Of a stretch of 64,000 bases of DNA, positions 36,534-46,023 are shown piece after piece. The notes beneath the pieces were generated by a model that saw only the letters and a list, made by a program, of their open reading frames with translations, searched no databases and had not been told where the DNA came from. Numbering within the stretch: position 1 is the stretch's first letter; the number at the start of each line of letters is the position of its first letter. The DNA comes from Stenotrophomonas sp. SAU14A_NAIMI4_8 (GTDB lineage Bacteria; Pseudomonadota; Gammaproteobacteria; Xanthomonadales; Xanthomonadaceae). The translations under genes were made by a program, and so were the position numbers. The DNA lies in NCBI RefSeq assembly GCF_003086695.1, contig NZ_CP025999.1, positions 115,981 to 179,980 on the forward strand. The letters are read 5' to 3'.

Positions 36534-39019
36534 GGCGCCAGCAGCTCCATCGGGTCGCGCGTGGTCACCACCACGTCCGGCACGTGCTGGCAGGCGTGTG
36601 CATCGAACAGGTCCAGCACGCGCAGTGCCAGCGCACGTGGCGAGGTTTCGTCCTCTTCCTGCGCGGCCAGCACCGGGCCCACGCAGGCCGGGCAGCCGGC
36701 CTTGCAGTCGCAGCGCTGCACCAGTTCACGCGCGCGCTGCACCAGCTCGGCCTGGCGCTGCCACAGCGGCTCACTCAGGCCAACGCCGCCAGGGAAGTTG
36801 TCGTACAGGTACACGGTGGGCACGAATTCCTGCAGCAGTTCCACCACGCCGGGATCGCCATTGCTGCCGCGCAGCTGGCCACGGCCACTCTGGTCGGCAA
36901 TCGCGAACCAGGCACCATCGCCATTGCCGACCGACTTCTGCAGATCGCGCGCGTCGGCCATCACCGCCACGGTGGCGACGATGTGCAGCGCATAGGCCGC
37001 GCCGAGGAAACCATCCAGCGCATCCTGCTTGCTGGCGAAGGCGCGCAGCAGCAGCGCCTGCGGCAACTGCCACCACACCGCCGTGGTGTGCAGTTCCTGG
37101 TCGGGCAGGTTCACCGGCCCGTAGCCGATGTTCTCGTGGGTGTAATAGCGGATCTTCTTGTAGCCGGCCACGCGGCGCACCACGTGTACTTCGCCATGGT
37201 GTGAATCGCCACGACCAGCCACGCCACCGTCGAAGCGGTCAAGCACCTTGAGCTTGGTGAAGTCGATGCTGTCGGTGTAGTAGTCCACGTGGGTGCGGGT
37301 GACATAGGCCTTGCGGCCTTCCCAGTCCAGCGTTTCCACCTGGTACGGGGTGGACTGCACCATGTGGATGGCGCCTTCGTACAGGGTGAGCGCGGCGGCG
37401 GAGTAATCCACTTCGGCGATGATCTGCTGGCGGCCATCGCTGCGGTCGACCACCACGAAGTTGCCATCGGCCACCGCGCGCAGACTGACCGCGTTGGCCG
37501 GATAGCTGTCGGCGATCCATTCCCAGCGCTCGCCTTCGCGGTGGATGACCTCGGTTTCGGCCAGCGCTTCCAGGAATACTTCTGGATCGATCGGGCCGAA
37601 GCCATCGCCGACCCGGAACGGCAGTTCGAAGGCGGCACAGCGGATGTGGTCGAACAGGATCAGCGGCTGGTCCGGCGCGATGCGCGCGTGTTCGGGCGAG
37701 GCTTCGGCGAAGAAGTCCGGATGGCGCACCACGTACTGGTCCAGCGGCTGCGAGCTGGCCACCATCACCCCCAGTGCGGGCTGCTGGCGGCGACCGGCGC
37801 GGCCGAAGCGCTGCCAGGTGGCGGCCACGCTGCCGGGGTAGCCATTGAGGATCACCACGTCCAGGCTGCCGATATCCACGCCCAGTTCCAGCGCCGAGGT
37901 GCTGACGATGCCGTCGATGTTGCCGGCACGCATGGCCCGTTCGGTCTCGCGGCGCTCGGTGGGCAGGTAGCCGCCGCGGTAGGCGCGGATGCGCGGTGGC
38001 TTGCGCGGGTCGTGGTCGAAGATGTCCTTCAGATACTTGGTCAGCACTTCCACCATCAGCCGGGTCTGCGCGAACACCAGGGTCTTCAGCCCGGATTTGA
38101 TCGCGATGCGGGCGATGCGGTTGCTCTGCGACCGTGCCGAGGCCCGCAGGCCCAGGTCCGGGTTGATGACCGGCGGGTTCCACAGCAGCACCTGCTTGGG
38201 CCCGCTGGGCGCGCCCGATTCGGTGATGGCGGTGACCGGGGCTTCGATGAGGGCTTCGGCATGGGCCTGCGGGTTGCCGATGGTGGCCGAGCACAGGATG
38301 AACTGCGGTTGCACGCCGTAGAACGCGCAGATGCGCTTGAGCCGGCGCAGCACGTTGGTCACGTGGCTGCCGAACACACCGCGGTAGGTGTGCACTTCGT
38401 CGATGACGATGTAGCGCAGGTTCTCGAAGAACTGTGCCCACTTGGTGTGGTGCGGCAGGATGGCCTGGTGCAGCATGTCCGGGTTGGACACCACGATGTC
38501 GCCGTGCAGGCGGATGGCCTGGCGCGCATCGCCGGGGGTGTCGCCGTCGAAGGTGAACGCCTTCACGCCCAGGTCGCCGGCGCGGTTGAGTTCCAGCAGC
38601 TCGGCCACCTGGTCCTGGGCCAGCGCCTTGGTCGGAAACAGGTACAGCGCCTTGGCCTTGTCCTGCATGGCTGCGCTGACCACCGGCAGGGTGTAGCACA
38701 GCGACTTGCCGCTGGCGGTGGGGGTGACGATGGCCACGTGTTCGCCGCGCTGGCTGGCATTCCACGCTTCGGCCTGGTGGCTGTACAGCTGCTCGATGCC
38801 GCGCGCCTTCAGCGCGGCGGCCAGGGCCGGCGGCACCGACTCGGGAATGGGCGCGTAGCGGCCCTCGCGGCCTGGAATGGCAAAACTGCCGGTAATGCGG
38901 TCGTGGTAGCGGCGCTGCAGGCGGGCGCTGAGCAGCGCGCCGTCGCGCGCCGGCAGGCCATCGCGGGTGGCGAGCTTCTGCTCGGCATCGGCAGTGCGCT
39001 TGGCGAGTTCGTAAGCCAT
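36530..39019 (-). CDS. mrfA: Superfamily 2 helicase with DUF1998, MrfA/YprA-like
   Basis: 829 residues from ATG 39019 (a GTG at 39061 is possible). Helicase core: QLYSHQAEAW, TPTASGKSLCY (Walker A), YIVIDEVHTY (DEVH), FILCSATIGN, VVILNGYPGS, and QRFGRAGRR (motif VI). C-terminal DUF1998 with four cysteines CDCKAGCPAC that would bind zinc or Fe-S. Expected to unwind DNA 3'-5' in repair of cross-links or bulky lesions. Coupled to the MrfB-like exonuclease. Confidence 0.9.
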   Translation of the reverse strand: MAYELAKRTADAEQKLATRDGLPARDGALLSARLQRRYHDRITGSFAIPGREGRYAPIPESVPPALAAALKARGIEQLYSHQAEAWNASQRGEHVAIVTPTASGKSLCYTLPVVSAAMQDKAKALYLFPTKALAQDQVAELLELNRAGDLGVKAFTFDGDTPGDARQAIRLHGDIVVSNPDMLHQAILPHHTKWAQFFENLRYIVIDEVHTYRGVFGSHVTNVLRRLKRICAFYGVQPQFILCSATIGNPQAHAEALIEAPVTAITESGAPSGPKQVLLWNPPVINPDLGLRASARSQSNRIARIAIKSGLKTLVFAQTRLMVEVLTKYLKDIFDHDPRKPPRIRAYRGGYLPTERRETERAMRAGNIDGIVSTSALELGVDIGSLDVVILNGYPGSVAATWQRFGRAGRRQQPALGVMVASSQPLDQYVVRHPDFFAEASPEHARIAPDQPLILFDHIRCAAFELPFRVGDGFGPIDPEVFLEALAETEVIHREGERWEWIADSYPANAVSLRAVADGNFVVVDRSDGRQQIIAEVDYSAAALTLYEGAIHMVQSTPYQVETLDWEGRKAYVTRTHVDYYTDSIDFTKLKVLDRFDGGVAGRGDSHHGEVHVVRRVAGYKKIRYYTHENIGYGPVNLPDQELHTTAVWWQLPQALLLRAFASKQDALDGFLGAAYALHIVATVAVMADARDLQKSVGNGDGAWFAIADQSGRGQLRGSNGDPGVVELLQEFVPTVYLYDNFPGGVGLSEPLWQRQAELVQRARELVQRCDCKAGCPACVGPVLAAQEEDETSPRALALRVLDLFDAHACQHVPDVVVTTRDPMELLAP

Positions 39020-39109
39020 GGGAAGCGGGGTGACGGTTTGCGAGGGGTCACATGGCACCACAGATGGGTCTCAGGGTGTGAGACCGCGGGCCGGGATGCA
39101 GTAAACCAT

Positions 39110-40201
39110 TCAGTGCCGGGGCGGTGGCGGCCGCGCGGCGAATGCCTGCCGGCGCGCGCTGTCACGCTGCAGGGCGCGGTCCGCGCTGCGCACACCCTGC
39201 ACCGCCTGCCACAGGGCCATACCGACTGCCGCAAGCCACCATGGCAGCATGGCCTGCGGGTTGCCGGGCAGCGACAAGAGTGCGACGGTGCCCATGATCG
39301 CCAGCAGCAGTGCCAGCCAGGCCAGGTGCCAGCCGCTGCCGCTGGCTGGAAAAGCCTGGCGGTCGTCGGCCAGCCGCCAGTGGGGCCCGGCCGCCAGCAC
39401 TTGGCCATCGTGCTGGCGCAGGTCCAACTGCATTACACGGGTTCTGGAAAAGGCCGCTGCATCCTGCCATTCCGCAGGAAGCTGGACGCGGCGGTCGCGG
39501 CCCAGCAGCCAGACCGGTGCCTGCGCCGGCGTGCGCTGCAGGTTCTGCAGTCGCCCCGCGACCCGCAGCACCGGCTGCGCGGTGCGCGGCCCACGGCGGC
39601 GCGGCCAGGACAAGCCCGCGGCCAGCATCGCCAGCACGATCAGCGGCAGCGCGGTGGACACCGGCGTGTGTGCACAGGCCCACAGTGCCATCGCGGCAGT
39701 GCCCAGGCCGGCTGTGCGCAGGCGGCCGCCGCGGCGCAACGCCACTTCCGCGTCGGATTCCAGGCGTTCACCGAGCAATCGGCTTGCGCCCACCCGGGGC
39801 AGGGCGGCCAGTGCAACGCCGTTGAGGCGGACGATGATGGCCCAATGTGCAGCGAGCACCACCTCTGCGTCATTCCACGCGGCCAGATGACGATGCGCGA
39901 CTGCAGGAAACAGCACCGGCACGCCACCCAGCCGGCCGTCGTTGAACGGTTGCCAGGGGCGATGGCTGGCGCTGGCAAGGGCGCCCTGCAGCGGCCGGAC
40001 CTGATCGTCATGGGTGATGCCGGTCAGCGCACGCAGGGGTGCCAGCGCCGCCTGTTCACCCGCATCCAGGGAGCGCAGCACCGGTGCCTGGCGCAGCGCC
40101 TGCAGCGCGCTGCGCGTGCGCGCCATCCATTCGGCAATAGCCGCCACCAGCATGGCAGTTGCCATGGCAAGTGCAACCAGTACAGCGACCCGCGATGTCA
40201 T
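39110..40201 (-). CDS. IgaA/UmoB-like inner-membrane protein (short form)
   Basis: 363 residues from ATG 40201. N-terminal membrane helix (5-25), then LDAGEQAALAPLRAL and WAIIVRLNGVALAAL, like the cytoplasmic part of IgaA; a helix pair near 190-225 (MALWACAHTPVSTALPLIVLA split), another soluble part with APVWLLGRDRRVQLPAEW, and a C-terminal helix pair (LALLLAIMGTVALLSLPG). Topology and order match the first half of IgaA, which restrains Rcs signalling in enterobacteria; the periplasmic and C-terminal half is absent. Rcs link here is unproven. Confidence 0.6.
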   Translation of the reverse strand: MTSRVAVLVALAMATAMLVAAIAEWMARTRSALQALRQAPVLRSLDAGEQAALAPLRALTGITHDDQVRPLQGALASASHRPWQPFNDGRLGGVPVLFPAVAHRHLAAWNDAEVVLAAHWAIIVRLNGVALAALPRVGASRLLGERLESDAEVALRRGGRLRTAGLGTAAMALWACAHTPVSTALPLIVLAMLAAGLSWPRRRGPRTAQPVLRVAGRLQNLQRTPAQAPVWLLGRDRRVQLPAEWQDAAAFSRTRVMQLDLRQHDGQVLAAGPHWRLADDRQAFPASGSGWHLAWLALLLAIMGTVALLSLPGNPQAMLPWWLAAVGMALWQAVQGVRSADRALQRDSARRQAFAARPPPPRH

Positions 40202-40435
40202 CTGTGCAGCACAAGGTCGGCAGGGGAAAAAGCGCGGGGCTGCATGCCGGGCTCCATCGGAAAGACCCTGCAGGCTGCTGATCCGAGGCGGCGCTGACAA
40301 TGACATTTGTTGCAAATCGCGCCGCGCTGGCAGCGTTCTGGGCAGCGCGACACATCCTGAACGTCTGCACGGTGCGCCAACACAATCTGAAGCCGCCATG
40401 CGTATGCTCGCAGACTGGACACATCCGACAGGGCA

Positions 40436-40930
40436 ATGGCTGTGGCACGACGGACACTGCAGGGAGCACTTCTGGCCGGCATGATGCTGGCCGTCACCGC
40501 GCATGCGCAGCAGCTGCCTGCGCCGCCGACCGAGACCAGCATGCAGGCAACGCCAGCACCCGCATCCGCACCGGCGCAGGACAGCGTGACCACGCTGGGT
40601 GAAGTTCGTGCCTTGAAGCCGGAAGACGACCAGCCGCTGGATCTGTACCGCTTCAAGAACCCGGTGAAGTTCGGCGACAACCGTTTCAGCCGCGATTGGC
40701 AGGAACCGCCTACGCCGGAGCAGGTCAGCCTGGGCGGGGGTTACATCATGATGGGCGTGGTCAAGGGTGTGCTCGCCGCAGGCCGCGGTCTGAACAAGCT
40801 GACCGGTGGGCCGGACCAGATCCAGTCGGCCATCGCACGGCCACCGCCGGAACTGAGTGCCGACCAGCAGCGCCGCGCATTGCAGTTCTGCCAGCAGCAG
40901 GACGGCTGCGGCGCACCGCCGCAGGACTAG
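40436..40930 (+). CDS. Small exported protein, unknown
   Basis: 164 residues. Signal peptide MAVARRTLQGALLAGMMLAV with cleavage after AHA, a Pro/Ala-rich linker (PAPASAPAQ), then LYRFKNPVKFGDNRFSRDW, GGGYIMMGVVKGVLAAGRG and a Cys pair near the end (FCQQQDGCGAP). Periplasmic. Not recognised, but the pattern of a signal peptide and one disulfide-like Cys pair supports a real gene. Confidence 0.7.
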   Translation: MAVARRTLQGALLAGMMLAVTAHAQQLPAPPTETSMQATPAPASAPAQDSVTTLGEVRALKPEDDQPLDLYRFKNPVKFGDNRFSRDWQEPPTPEQVSLGGGYIMMGVVKGVLAAGRGLNKLTGGPDQIQSAIARPPPELSADQQRRALQFCQQQDGCGAPPQD

Positions 40931-40967
40931 GCGCTATCCTGCCGTCTTTCTTTCCGAGGCTGCCTGG

Positions 40968-41642
40968 ATGCTGCTGCGTTCCCTTTTCCTGATTGCCCTG
41001 TGCGGCCCGTCGTTGGCGCTGGCCAGCGAACTGGCCGACGACGGTTCATGCCGCAATGGCGCCTTCCCCTCGCAGCAGTCGGACTTCGCCGTGGCCAAGG
41101 TGGTGGGTACGCCGCGTCTGTACCTGCTGCGCGACCTGGACGGCTGCCCGGAAAAGGGTGAGGCCGCGTGCCGCCAGCGCAGCTACGTGGTGAGCGGCGA
41201 TACGGTGGTGACCGGCCGCGACCTGGGCCCGTACCGCTGCGCGTTCTTCCCCAACAAGGTGGGCGGCAGCGCGGGGTGGGTGGATCGCAGCAAGCTGCAG
41301 CCTGTGCCGCAGGTGACGCCGACCCTGCAGGGATGGGCGGGTGACTGGAAGGACGGCGACAACGGCCTGCAGATCCGCGTGCGTGGCAGCCAGTTGCAGG
41401 TGGAAGGCGATGCCTACTGGCCGTCGGCCAATCCGTCGCTGGAAGAACGGCCGGGTGGGCCGCACATCGGTGCGGTGAACGCGTCGGCCACGCCGCGCGG
41501 AAGCCAGGTCGATTTCGTCGAGGATACCTGCAGCGTGCACGCGCAGCTGCTGGGCGATGTGCTGGTGGTGTCGGACAACAGCGAATGTGGTGGCATGAAC
41601 GTGCGCTTCGATGGTGTGTACCGGCGCGCGGGCAAACGCTGA
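40968..41642 (+). CDS. Exported protein of unknown function
   Basis: 224 residues from ATG 40968. Signal peptide LLRSLFLIALCGPSLALA, then a Cys-containing domain: CRNGAFPSQQSDFAVAKV, LYLLRDLDGCP, YVVSGDTVVTGRDLG, KVGGSAGWVDRSKLQPV (SH3-like), then a C-terminal beta domain with WAGDWKDGDNGLQIRV and YRRAGKR. The N-terminal half looks like a bacterial SH3-type module and the C-terminal half like a lipocalin-type barrel, by eye only. 37 nt after the previous gene, probably co-transcribed. Confidence 0.75.
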   Translation: MLLRSLFLIALCGPSLALASELADDGSCRNGAFPSQQSDFAVAKVVGTPRLYLLRDLDGCPEKGEAACRQRSYVVSGDTVVTGRDLGPYRCAFFPNKVGGSAGWVDRSKLQPVPQVTPTLQGWAGDWKDGDNGLQIRVRGSQLQVEGDAYWPSANPSLEERPGGPHIGAVNASATPRGSQVDFVEDTCSVHAQLLGDVLVVSDNSECGGMNVRFDGVYRRAGKR

Positions 41643-42085
41643 GGGATCCGACCCCGGTAGATCCACGCCATGCGTGGATGCTGTCCGCGATCCACGTGGT
41701 GGGGTCAGGGCCCTTTCGCGCGCGAAAGGGATCCGACCCCGGTAGATCCACGCCATGCGTGGATGCTGTCTGCGACCCATGTGGTGGGGTCAGAGCCCTT
41801 TCGCACGCGAAAGGGATCCGACCCCGGTAGATCCACGCCATGCGTGGATGCTGTCTGCGATCCACGTGGTGGGGTCAGAGCCCTTTCGCACGCGAAAGGG
41901 ATCCGACCCCGGTAGATCCACGCCATGCGTGGATGCGGCCTGCGATCCACGTGGTGGGGTCAGAGCCCTTTCGCACGCGAAAGGGATCCGACCCCGGTAG
42001 ATCCACGCCATGCGTGGATGCGGCCTGCGATCCACGTGGTGGGGTCAGAGCCCTTTCGCGTGCGAAAGGGATCCGACCCCGGCTT
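41643..42085. repeat. 85-bp tandem repeat, about five copies
   Basis: Unit period is 85 nt (e.g. 41670, 41755, 41840, 41925, 42010). Each unit has two palindromes: ATCCACGC-CAT-GCGTGGAT, and GGGGTC(A)GAGCCCTTTCGC with its near-complement GCGAAAGGGATCCGACCCC. Copies differ at single bases (e.g. CTGTCTGCG or CGGCCTGCG). Lies between convergent genes, ending 1 nt before the stop of the operon gene at 42086. Function as terminator or as repeat-array is open. It is no CRISPR: no unique spacers. Confidence 0.9.
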
Positions 42086-43894
42086 TCATCTGCGCCGCTC
42101 CAGCCACCACAGCAGGGAAGCGCACAGCACGAACGCCAGCCACCATGGCCAGCGCGGGCCGGCCACCGGCTGCATCGCCTGCGCGCTGACCGGCACGGTG
42201 GTTGCCAGCGCCTGCGTGGTTGCATCGATCATCGCCTGGCGGTGCAGGACGGCGGCGTCCTTCGTGTCGAACACATAGCGCCATAACGTCGCGTCGCCAT
42301 GCTGCAGCCGCTGCCAGCCTGCGGCACGCGGCCACCAGCCGGCGCAGCGCTGCGACGCTGTGGCGGCGTCAACGACCAGTGGCACGCCTGCATCCTTTGC
42401 ATCGAAGGCCTGCAGCGGTGCCTGCACGCCGCACACGGCGACGCGTTCGCCCAGCCAGGCCTGCGGCTGCGGTGACCACAGCGCGTCGCCGTTACGCTGC
42501 GCGCGGGCCACGCTGGCCAGCACCGTGCTCCACAGTTCGCCGTGGCGATCATCGCGACCGGCCAGCACCCAGCGCCACGTGTCAGTGAGCGGCAGCAGGC
42601 CGATACGGCCTTTGCCGACGCTGCGCCAGCTGCCGATCGGCGCGCCGGTCTGGTCGTGCAGCAGTGCATTGCTGCCGGGCGACTGCAGGGACAGTGCTTC
42701 CAGCGCGGGCAGTGCGGCCGTGTGCGAGCTGCGGTCGGCGACTTCGCCATCCGCGCTGGGCAGGGTGCCGGCGGCCAGCGGACCCCGACGCGCGGCCAGC
42801 ATCGCGCTATCACCATCGCCGGGCAGTGCAACGGCATGGCTGCCGCCATCACCCTGCACCGGCAAGCCGAGATCGCGCAGGCGCTGCCGTGCGCTGGCCG
42901 ACGGAACGCCGCCGCTGCGGACCAGCACGCCCAGCCCCTCGCGCAGGGCCTGGCGCAGCACGGACACCTGCCCGGCGCTCAACGCCGCCAGGCTGCGTTC
43001 GTCCAGCAGCAACAGATCGCTGCGCGCCAGGCTGGCGGCGTCCAACGGCACCGCACCGTCACCTACGCTGAGGCCGGCGCCGGTGTCGGCCTGGACCTGC
43101 ACGCGCAGGCCGGCATCGGTGGCCCAGCGGCGCAGGTACTTCAACTCCGGCCCCGGCGCACTGGCGCGCACCCGCAGGCGCAGGGGCGGCGCCGCGATCG
43201 TCTGCTGCGGCACCGGCACGCTGTCCAGCACATGGGCCTGCGCATCCTGCAGGCGCAGATGGAATACGCTGCGGCCGGGCGCGCGGGCGATGCCGCTGAG
43301 GCGCACGCGACCATCGGCACCCAACGTCGCTCGATCAACCACGGTGTCGGCCGGGTCCAACAGTTCGGCGCGCCCGCCGGTGACGCCGCGCGCCTGCGCG
43401 TGGACGTCGAAACGGGCGCCGGGCGCGGCATCGGCCGGGGGCTGCAGTGCGATCCAGCCAGACGGTGCAGGGGATGCCTGCCACGTCACGCGCGCCGGCA
43501 GCACGGCATCGCGATCGCGGGCTGCCAGCCCGGCACCGACCAGGGTGAGCGTGGCGGCAGGGTGCCTGCGCAGCGCTGTGGCCAGGTCGGGCACCCGCTG
43601 GCCACCCACTACGTCGGGCGCCTCCGGCAACAGCAGCACTGGACCGTCACTGGCCGGCACGGCACCCGCGGCGGCGGCATCTGCGGTGAGCACGACCAGG
43701 CCGCCCGCCGGCTGCTGCGCGCTGGGCGGCAACAGGCAGAAATACAGCAGCACGGCGGCAATGGCCTGAAGAACCATCCGCACCGCGCGCCAGCCGCGAT
43801 GCGCGGTGGCCGTGCGCAGCTGCAGCAGGCTGGCCACGACCACGATGATGGCCAGGGCGACGGCCAGCCACAGGTTCAACGCGGTGGCCGTCAT
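42086..43894 (-). CDS. Large membrane protein of the MoxR operon, unknown
   Basis: 602 residues from ATG 43894. Two membrane helices at the start (9-29, 42-60) and one near the C-terminus (WWLAFVLCASLLWWLE). The middle has beta-sandwich-like parts (RAELLDPADTVVDRA, VRLSGIARAPG) and a region like a class I glutamine amidotransferase or vWA-less Bat protein (LLLLDERSLAALSAGQVSVL). Predicted periplasmic bulk. Last gene of the operon, overlapping the previous one by 4 nt. Confidence 0.75.
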   Translation of the reverse strand: MTATALNLWLAVALAIIVVVASLLQLRTATAHRGWRAVRMVLQAIAAVLLYFCLLPPSAQQPAGGLVVLTADAAAAGAVPASDGPVLLLPEAPDVVGGQRVPDLATALRRHPAATLTLVGAGLAARDRDAVLPARVTWQASPAPSGWIALQPPADAAPGARFDVHAQARGVTGGRAELLDPADTVVDRATLGADGRVRLSGIARAPGRSVFHLRLQDAQAHVLDSVPVPQQTIAAPPLRLRVRASAPGPELKYLRRWATDAGLRVQVQADTGAGLSVGDGAVPLDAASLARSDLLLLDERSLAALSAGQVSVLRQALREGLGVLVRSGGVPSASARQRLRDLGLPVQGDGGSHAVALPGDGDSAMLAARRGPLAAGTLPSADGEVADRSSHTAALPALEALSLQSPGSNALLHDQTGAPIGSWRSVGKGRIGLLPLTDTWRWVLAGRDDRHGELWSTVLASVARAQRNGDALWSPQPQAWLGERVAVCGVQAPLQAFDAKDAGVPLVVDAATASQRCAGWWPRAAGWQRLQHGDATLWRYVFDTKDAAVLHRQAMIDATTQALATTVPVSAQAMQPVAGPRWPWWLAFVLCASLLWWLERRR

Positions 43895-46023
43895 GGCAGC
43901 ACCTCCAGTGCATCCAGATACTGCTGGCCCATCGCATCGGTGGCCGTGCGCCGCATCACCTGCGGCAGCGGGCGCTGCAGGGCGCGCCACAGCTGCGCGC
44001 GCAGGCGCTGGCGGCAGTCCTTGCAGCCAGGCGCGATACGCAGTTGCTCGATGGCGGCGGCCAGGTCCAGTGCATCGGGCAGGTAGGCCGCATTGCGTTG
44101 CTGCCAGTTGGCAAGTGCATCCAGGTCGGCGGCGCCTTCGCCATCACCCAGCCGCTGCCAGGCCTCGACGATGGCCGGGTCCGGTGGCGTGCGTGGCGCC
44201 AACGGCAGTTCACGGCTGGCCAGCCCGGCGCGGTCACCGCCCAGGCGGCGGCTCTCATCGATGGGCGGCAGCTCCGGCCCCACGCGGGCCAGGTAGATGC
44301 GCTCGGCCTGCTGCACCTGCTTGATGAAACCCAGCGCCTTGTAGGCGAAGGGCAGTGCCTGCTCCGGACGGCCCTGGCGCAGCTCGCCTTCGGCCGACCA
44401 CATCTGGTCCAGCGCGGCCTTCAGCGTGGCCCGCGTCTGTGGGTCCAGCAGGGTGGCCGCTTCGGCGTGGTCGTGGGTGTGGCCGTACTCGGAAAGCACG
44501 TCGGTGGCACTGCCGAACACCGGCGGCGTATCGGCGCTGCTGGCGGTGCCGCCGTGATCGTGGTCATGATCGTCGCCGTGGTCGTGCGCGTCGGCGGTGG
44601 GTGCATCGCTGGTGGGCAGATCGCTGGTCGGCGGCGGCTTCGCTGCGCCTTCGCTCTCCTCGCCCAGGAACTGGCCGTACCGCAGGCGCAGGATGCGCTG
44701 GTCCACGCCGATGGCATCGCTGCGCGTCACGAACGCATCGGCAGCGAGGGCACGCCGCTGGCGGATCAATGCTTCGGCGTCGATGATGATCTGCCGCTGG
44801 CTGCGGAAGTACGCCGGCAGGGTCTTCTTGATGCGGCCTTCCAGCTCGGCAGTGAGTGCCACCTCCGCAGTCGGCAGGCGCAGGATCACGCTGCTGCTGC
44901 GCGCGGTCTGCGGCCGGGGTGCATGGTTGTCGCGGACTTCCAGCTGTGCGATCACATCGCCGCCGGGCTGCGCGCCCAGTGCGGCCAGATCCAGCGTGTG
45001 GGCGAAGCGCCGCGCGCTGGCTTCGCCGCTGCCGGTCAGCGCCACGCGGCGTGTTGCGAAGGTGATGTTCTCGCCACTGCCCTGGGTGGTGGTGATCGAC
45101 AACATTGCCCCAGCAGCGACGCCATAGTCATCGCTGGCTTCGAAGCGCAGCGTCCACTGGCGTTGCCCGGGCGTGCCCAGCACCAGGCTGGATACCGGTT
45201 CCAGCACGCGCACGCTGGGCGCCCGGTCGGCCACCACGTCCAGCCGGTGCAGACGGGTTTCGGCCAGCGCCGGTTCGCTCACCACGCGGTACAGCACGGG
45301 CGCGCGCGCAACGTCTTGCGCCAGCCAGTGGCCATCCTGCTCGTGCAGCGGCAATTGCCGGCCATCGTGGAACTGCAGCCAGGCCCTGGCCGGGGCGCGA
45401 TCGAAGCGTAGTGACCAGGACAGCCGGCTGTCTGCGGCGACTTTGGCATCCAACGCATTCTGGGTGAGGGTCGGCTGCCCGGTGTAGGCCGGCGCGTCCA
45501 CCCGCAGGCGGGTGGACTGCAGGTGCAGCGGTCCTGCGGGCGCCTTATCGCCCGCTGCCGGCGCGTGCGCAGGCAGCGACGGTGCGCCCGCACGCGGCCA
45601 GCCCAGCGCCAGCAGCGCGATGGCCAGGCCGCCCAGCCAGCACAGCAGCAGCGCGCTGCGTGGCCAACGCGGAGGCAGCTCCGGCATGGTGCGTTCCAGT
45701 GTGGCCAGCACATGCGTGCGCTGGCGCTGCTGCAGCGGATTGAGCGTGGCAGCATCGGCAAACAGCAGGTCGGCGCTGTCTTCGCTGCTGCCGCTGGTGT
45801 CGAGTTGCCGCTGCAGCCAGTGCCGGTCCAGCCGGCGCGCGTGCGCGGTGGCCAGCGCGGCGCAGGCGAGCAGGCCGACCGTGGCGACCACGCAGGCAAT
45901 GTCGAACCCGCCCAAGCGCAGGGCCAACGTGGCGGCGGCCAACGCCCAGGGCAGTCCCAGCAACAGGGTGATGAGCGCGCGTCGGCGTCGGGCGCGGCGC
46001 CATGCGAGTTGAAGTGTCTTCAT
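43891..46023 (-). CDS. DUF4175-like membrane protein of the MoxR operon
   Basis: 710 residues from ATG 46023. Two N-terminal helices (20-60), a third near 135-155, then a long soluble, mostly beta and helical part. Contains a His/Asp-rich stretch DAHDHGDDHDHDHGG (around 520), which may bind metal. C-terminal helical segment with CKDCRQRLRAQ. Overall size, three-helix start and operon position fit DUF4175-type proteins. Overlaps both neighbours by 4 nt. Confidence 0.7.
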   Translation of the reverse strand: MKTLQLAWRRARRRRALITLLLGLPWALAAATLALRLGGFDIACVVATVGLLACAALATAHARRLDRHWLQRQLDTSGSSEDSADLLFADAATLNPLQQRQRTHVLATLERTMPELPPRWPRSALLLCWLGGLAIALLALGWPRAGAPSLPAHAPAAGDKAPAGPLHLQSTRLRVDAPAYTGQPTLTQNALDAKVAADSRLSWSLRFDRAPARAWLQFHDGRQLPLHEQDGHWLAQDVARAPVLYRVVSEPALAETRLHRLDVVADRAPSVRVLEPVSSLVLGTPGQRQWTLRFEASDDYGVAAGAMLSITTTQGSGENITFATRRVALTGSGEASARRFAHTLDLAALGAQPGGDVIAQLEVRDNHAPRPQTARSSSVILRLPTAEVALTAELEGRIKKTLPAYFRSQRQIIIDAEALIRQRRALAADAFVTRSDAIGVDQRILRLRYGQFLGEESEGAAKPPPTSDLPTSDAPTADAHDHGDDHDHDHGGTASSADTPPVFGSATDVLSEYGHTHDHAEAATLLDPQTRATLKAALDQMWSAEGELRQGRPEQALPFAYKALGFIKQVQQAERIYLARVGPELPPIDESRRLGGDRAGLASRELPLAPRTPPDPAIVEAWQRLGDGEGAADLDALANWQQRNAAYLPDALDLAAAIEQLRIAPGCKDCRQRLRAQLWRALQRPLPQVMRRTATDAMGQQYLDALEVLP

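Noticed and set aside
37289..40297. 1002-codon plus-strand frame
   Set aside because: Antisense of the mrfA-like helicase and the IgaA-like gene; no recognisable domain.
41643..42085. CRISPR-like regular array
   Set aside because: Units are contiguous and identical throughout; there are no variable spacers and no Cas genes.
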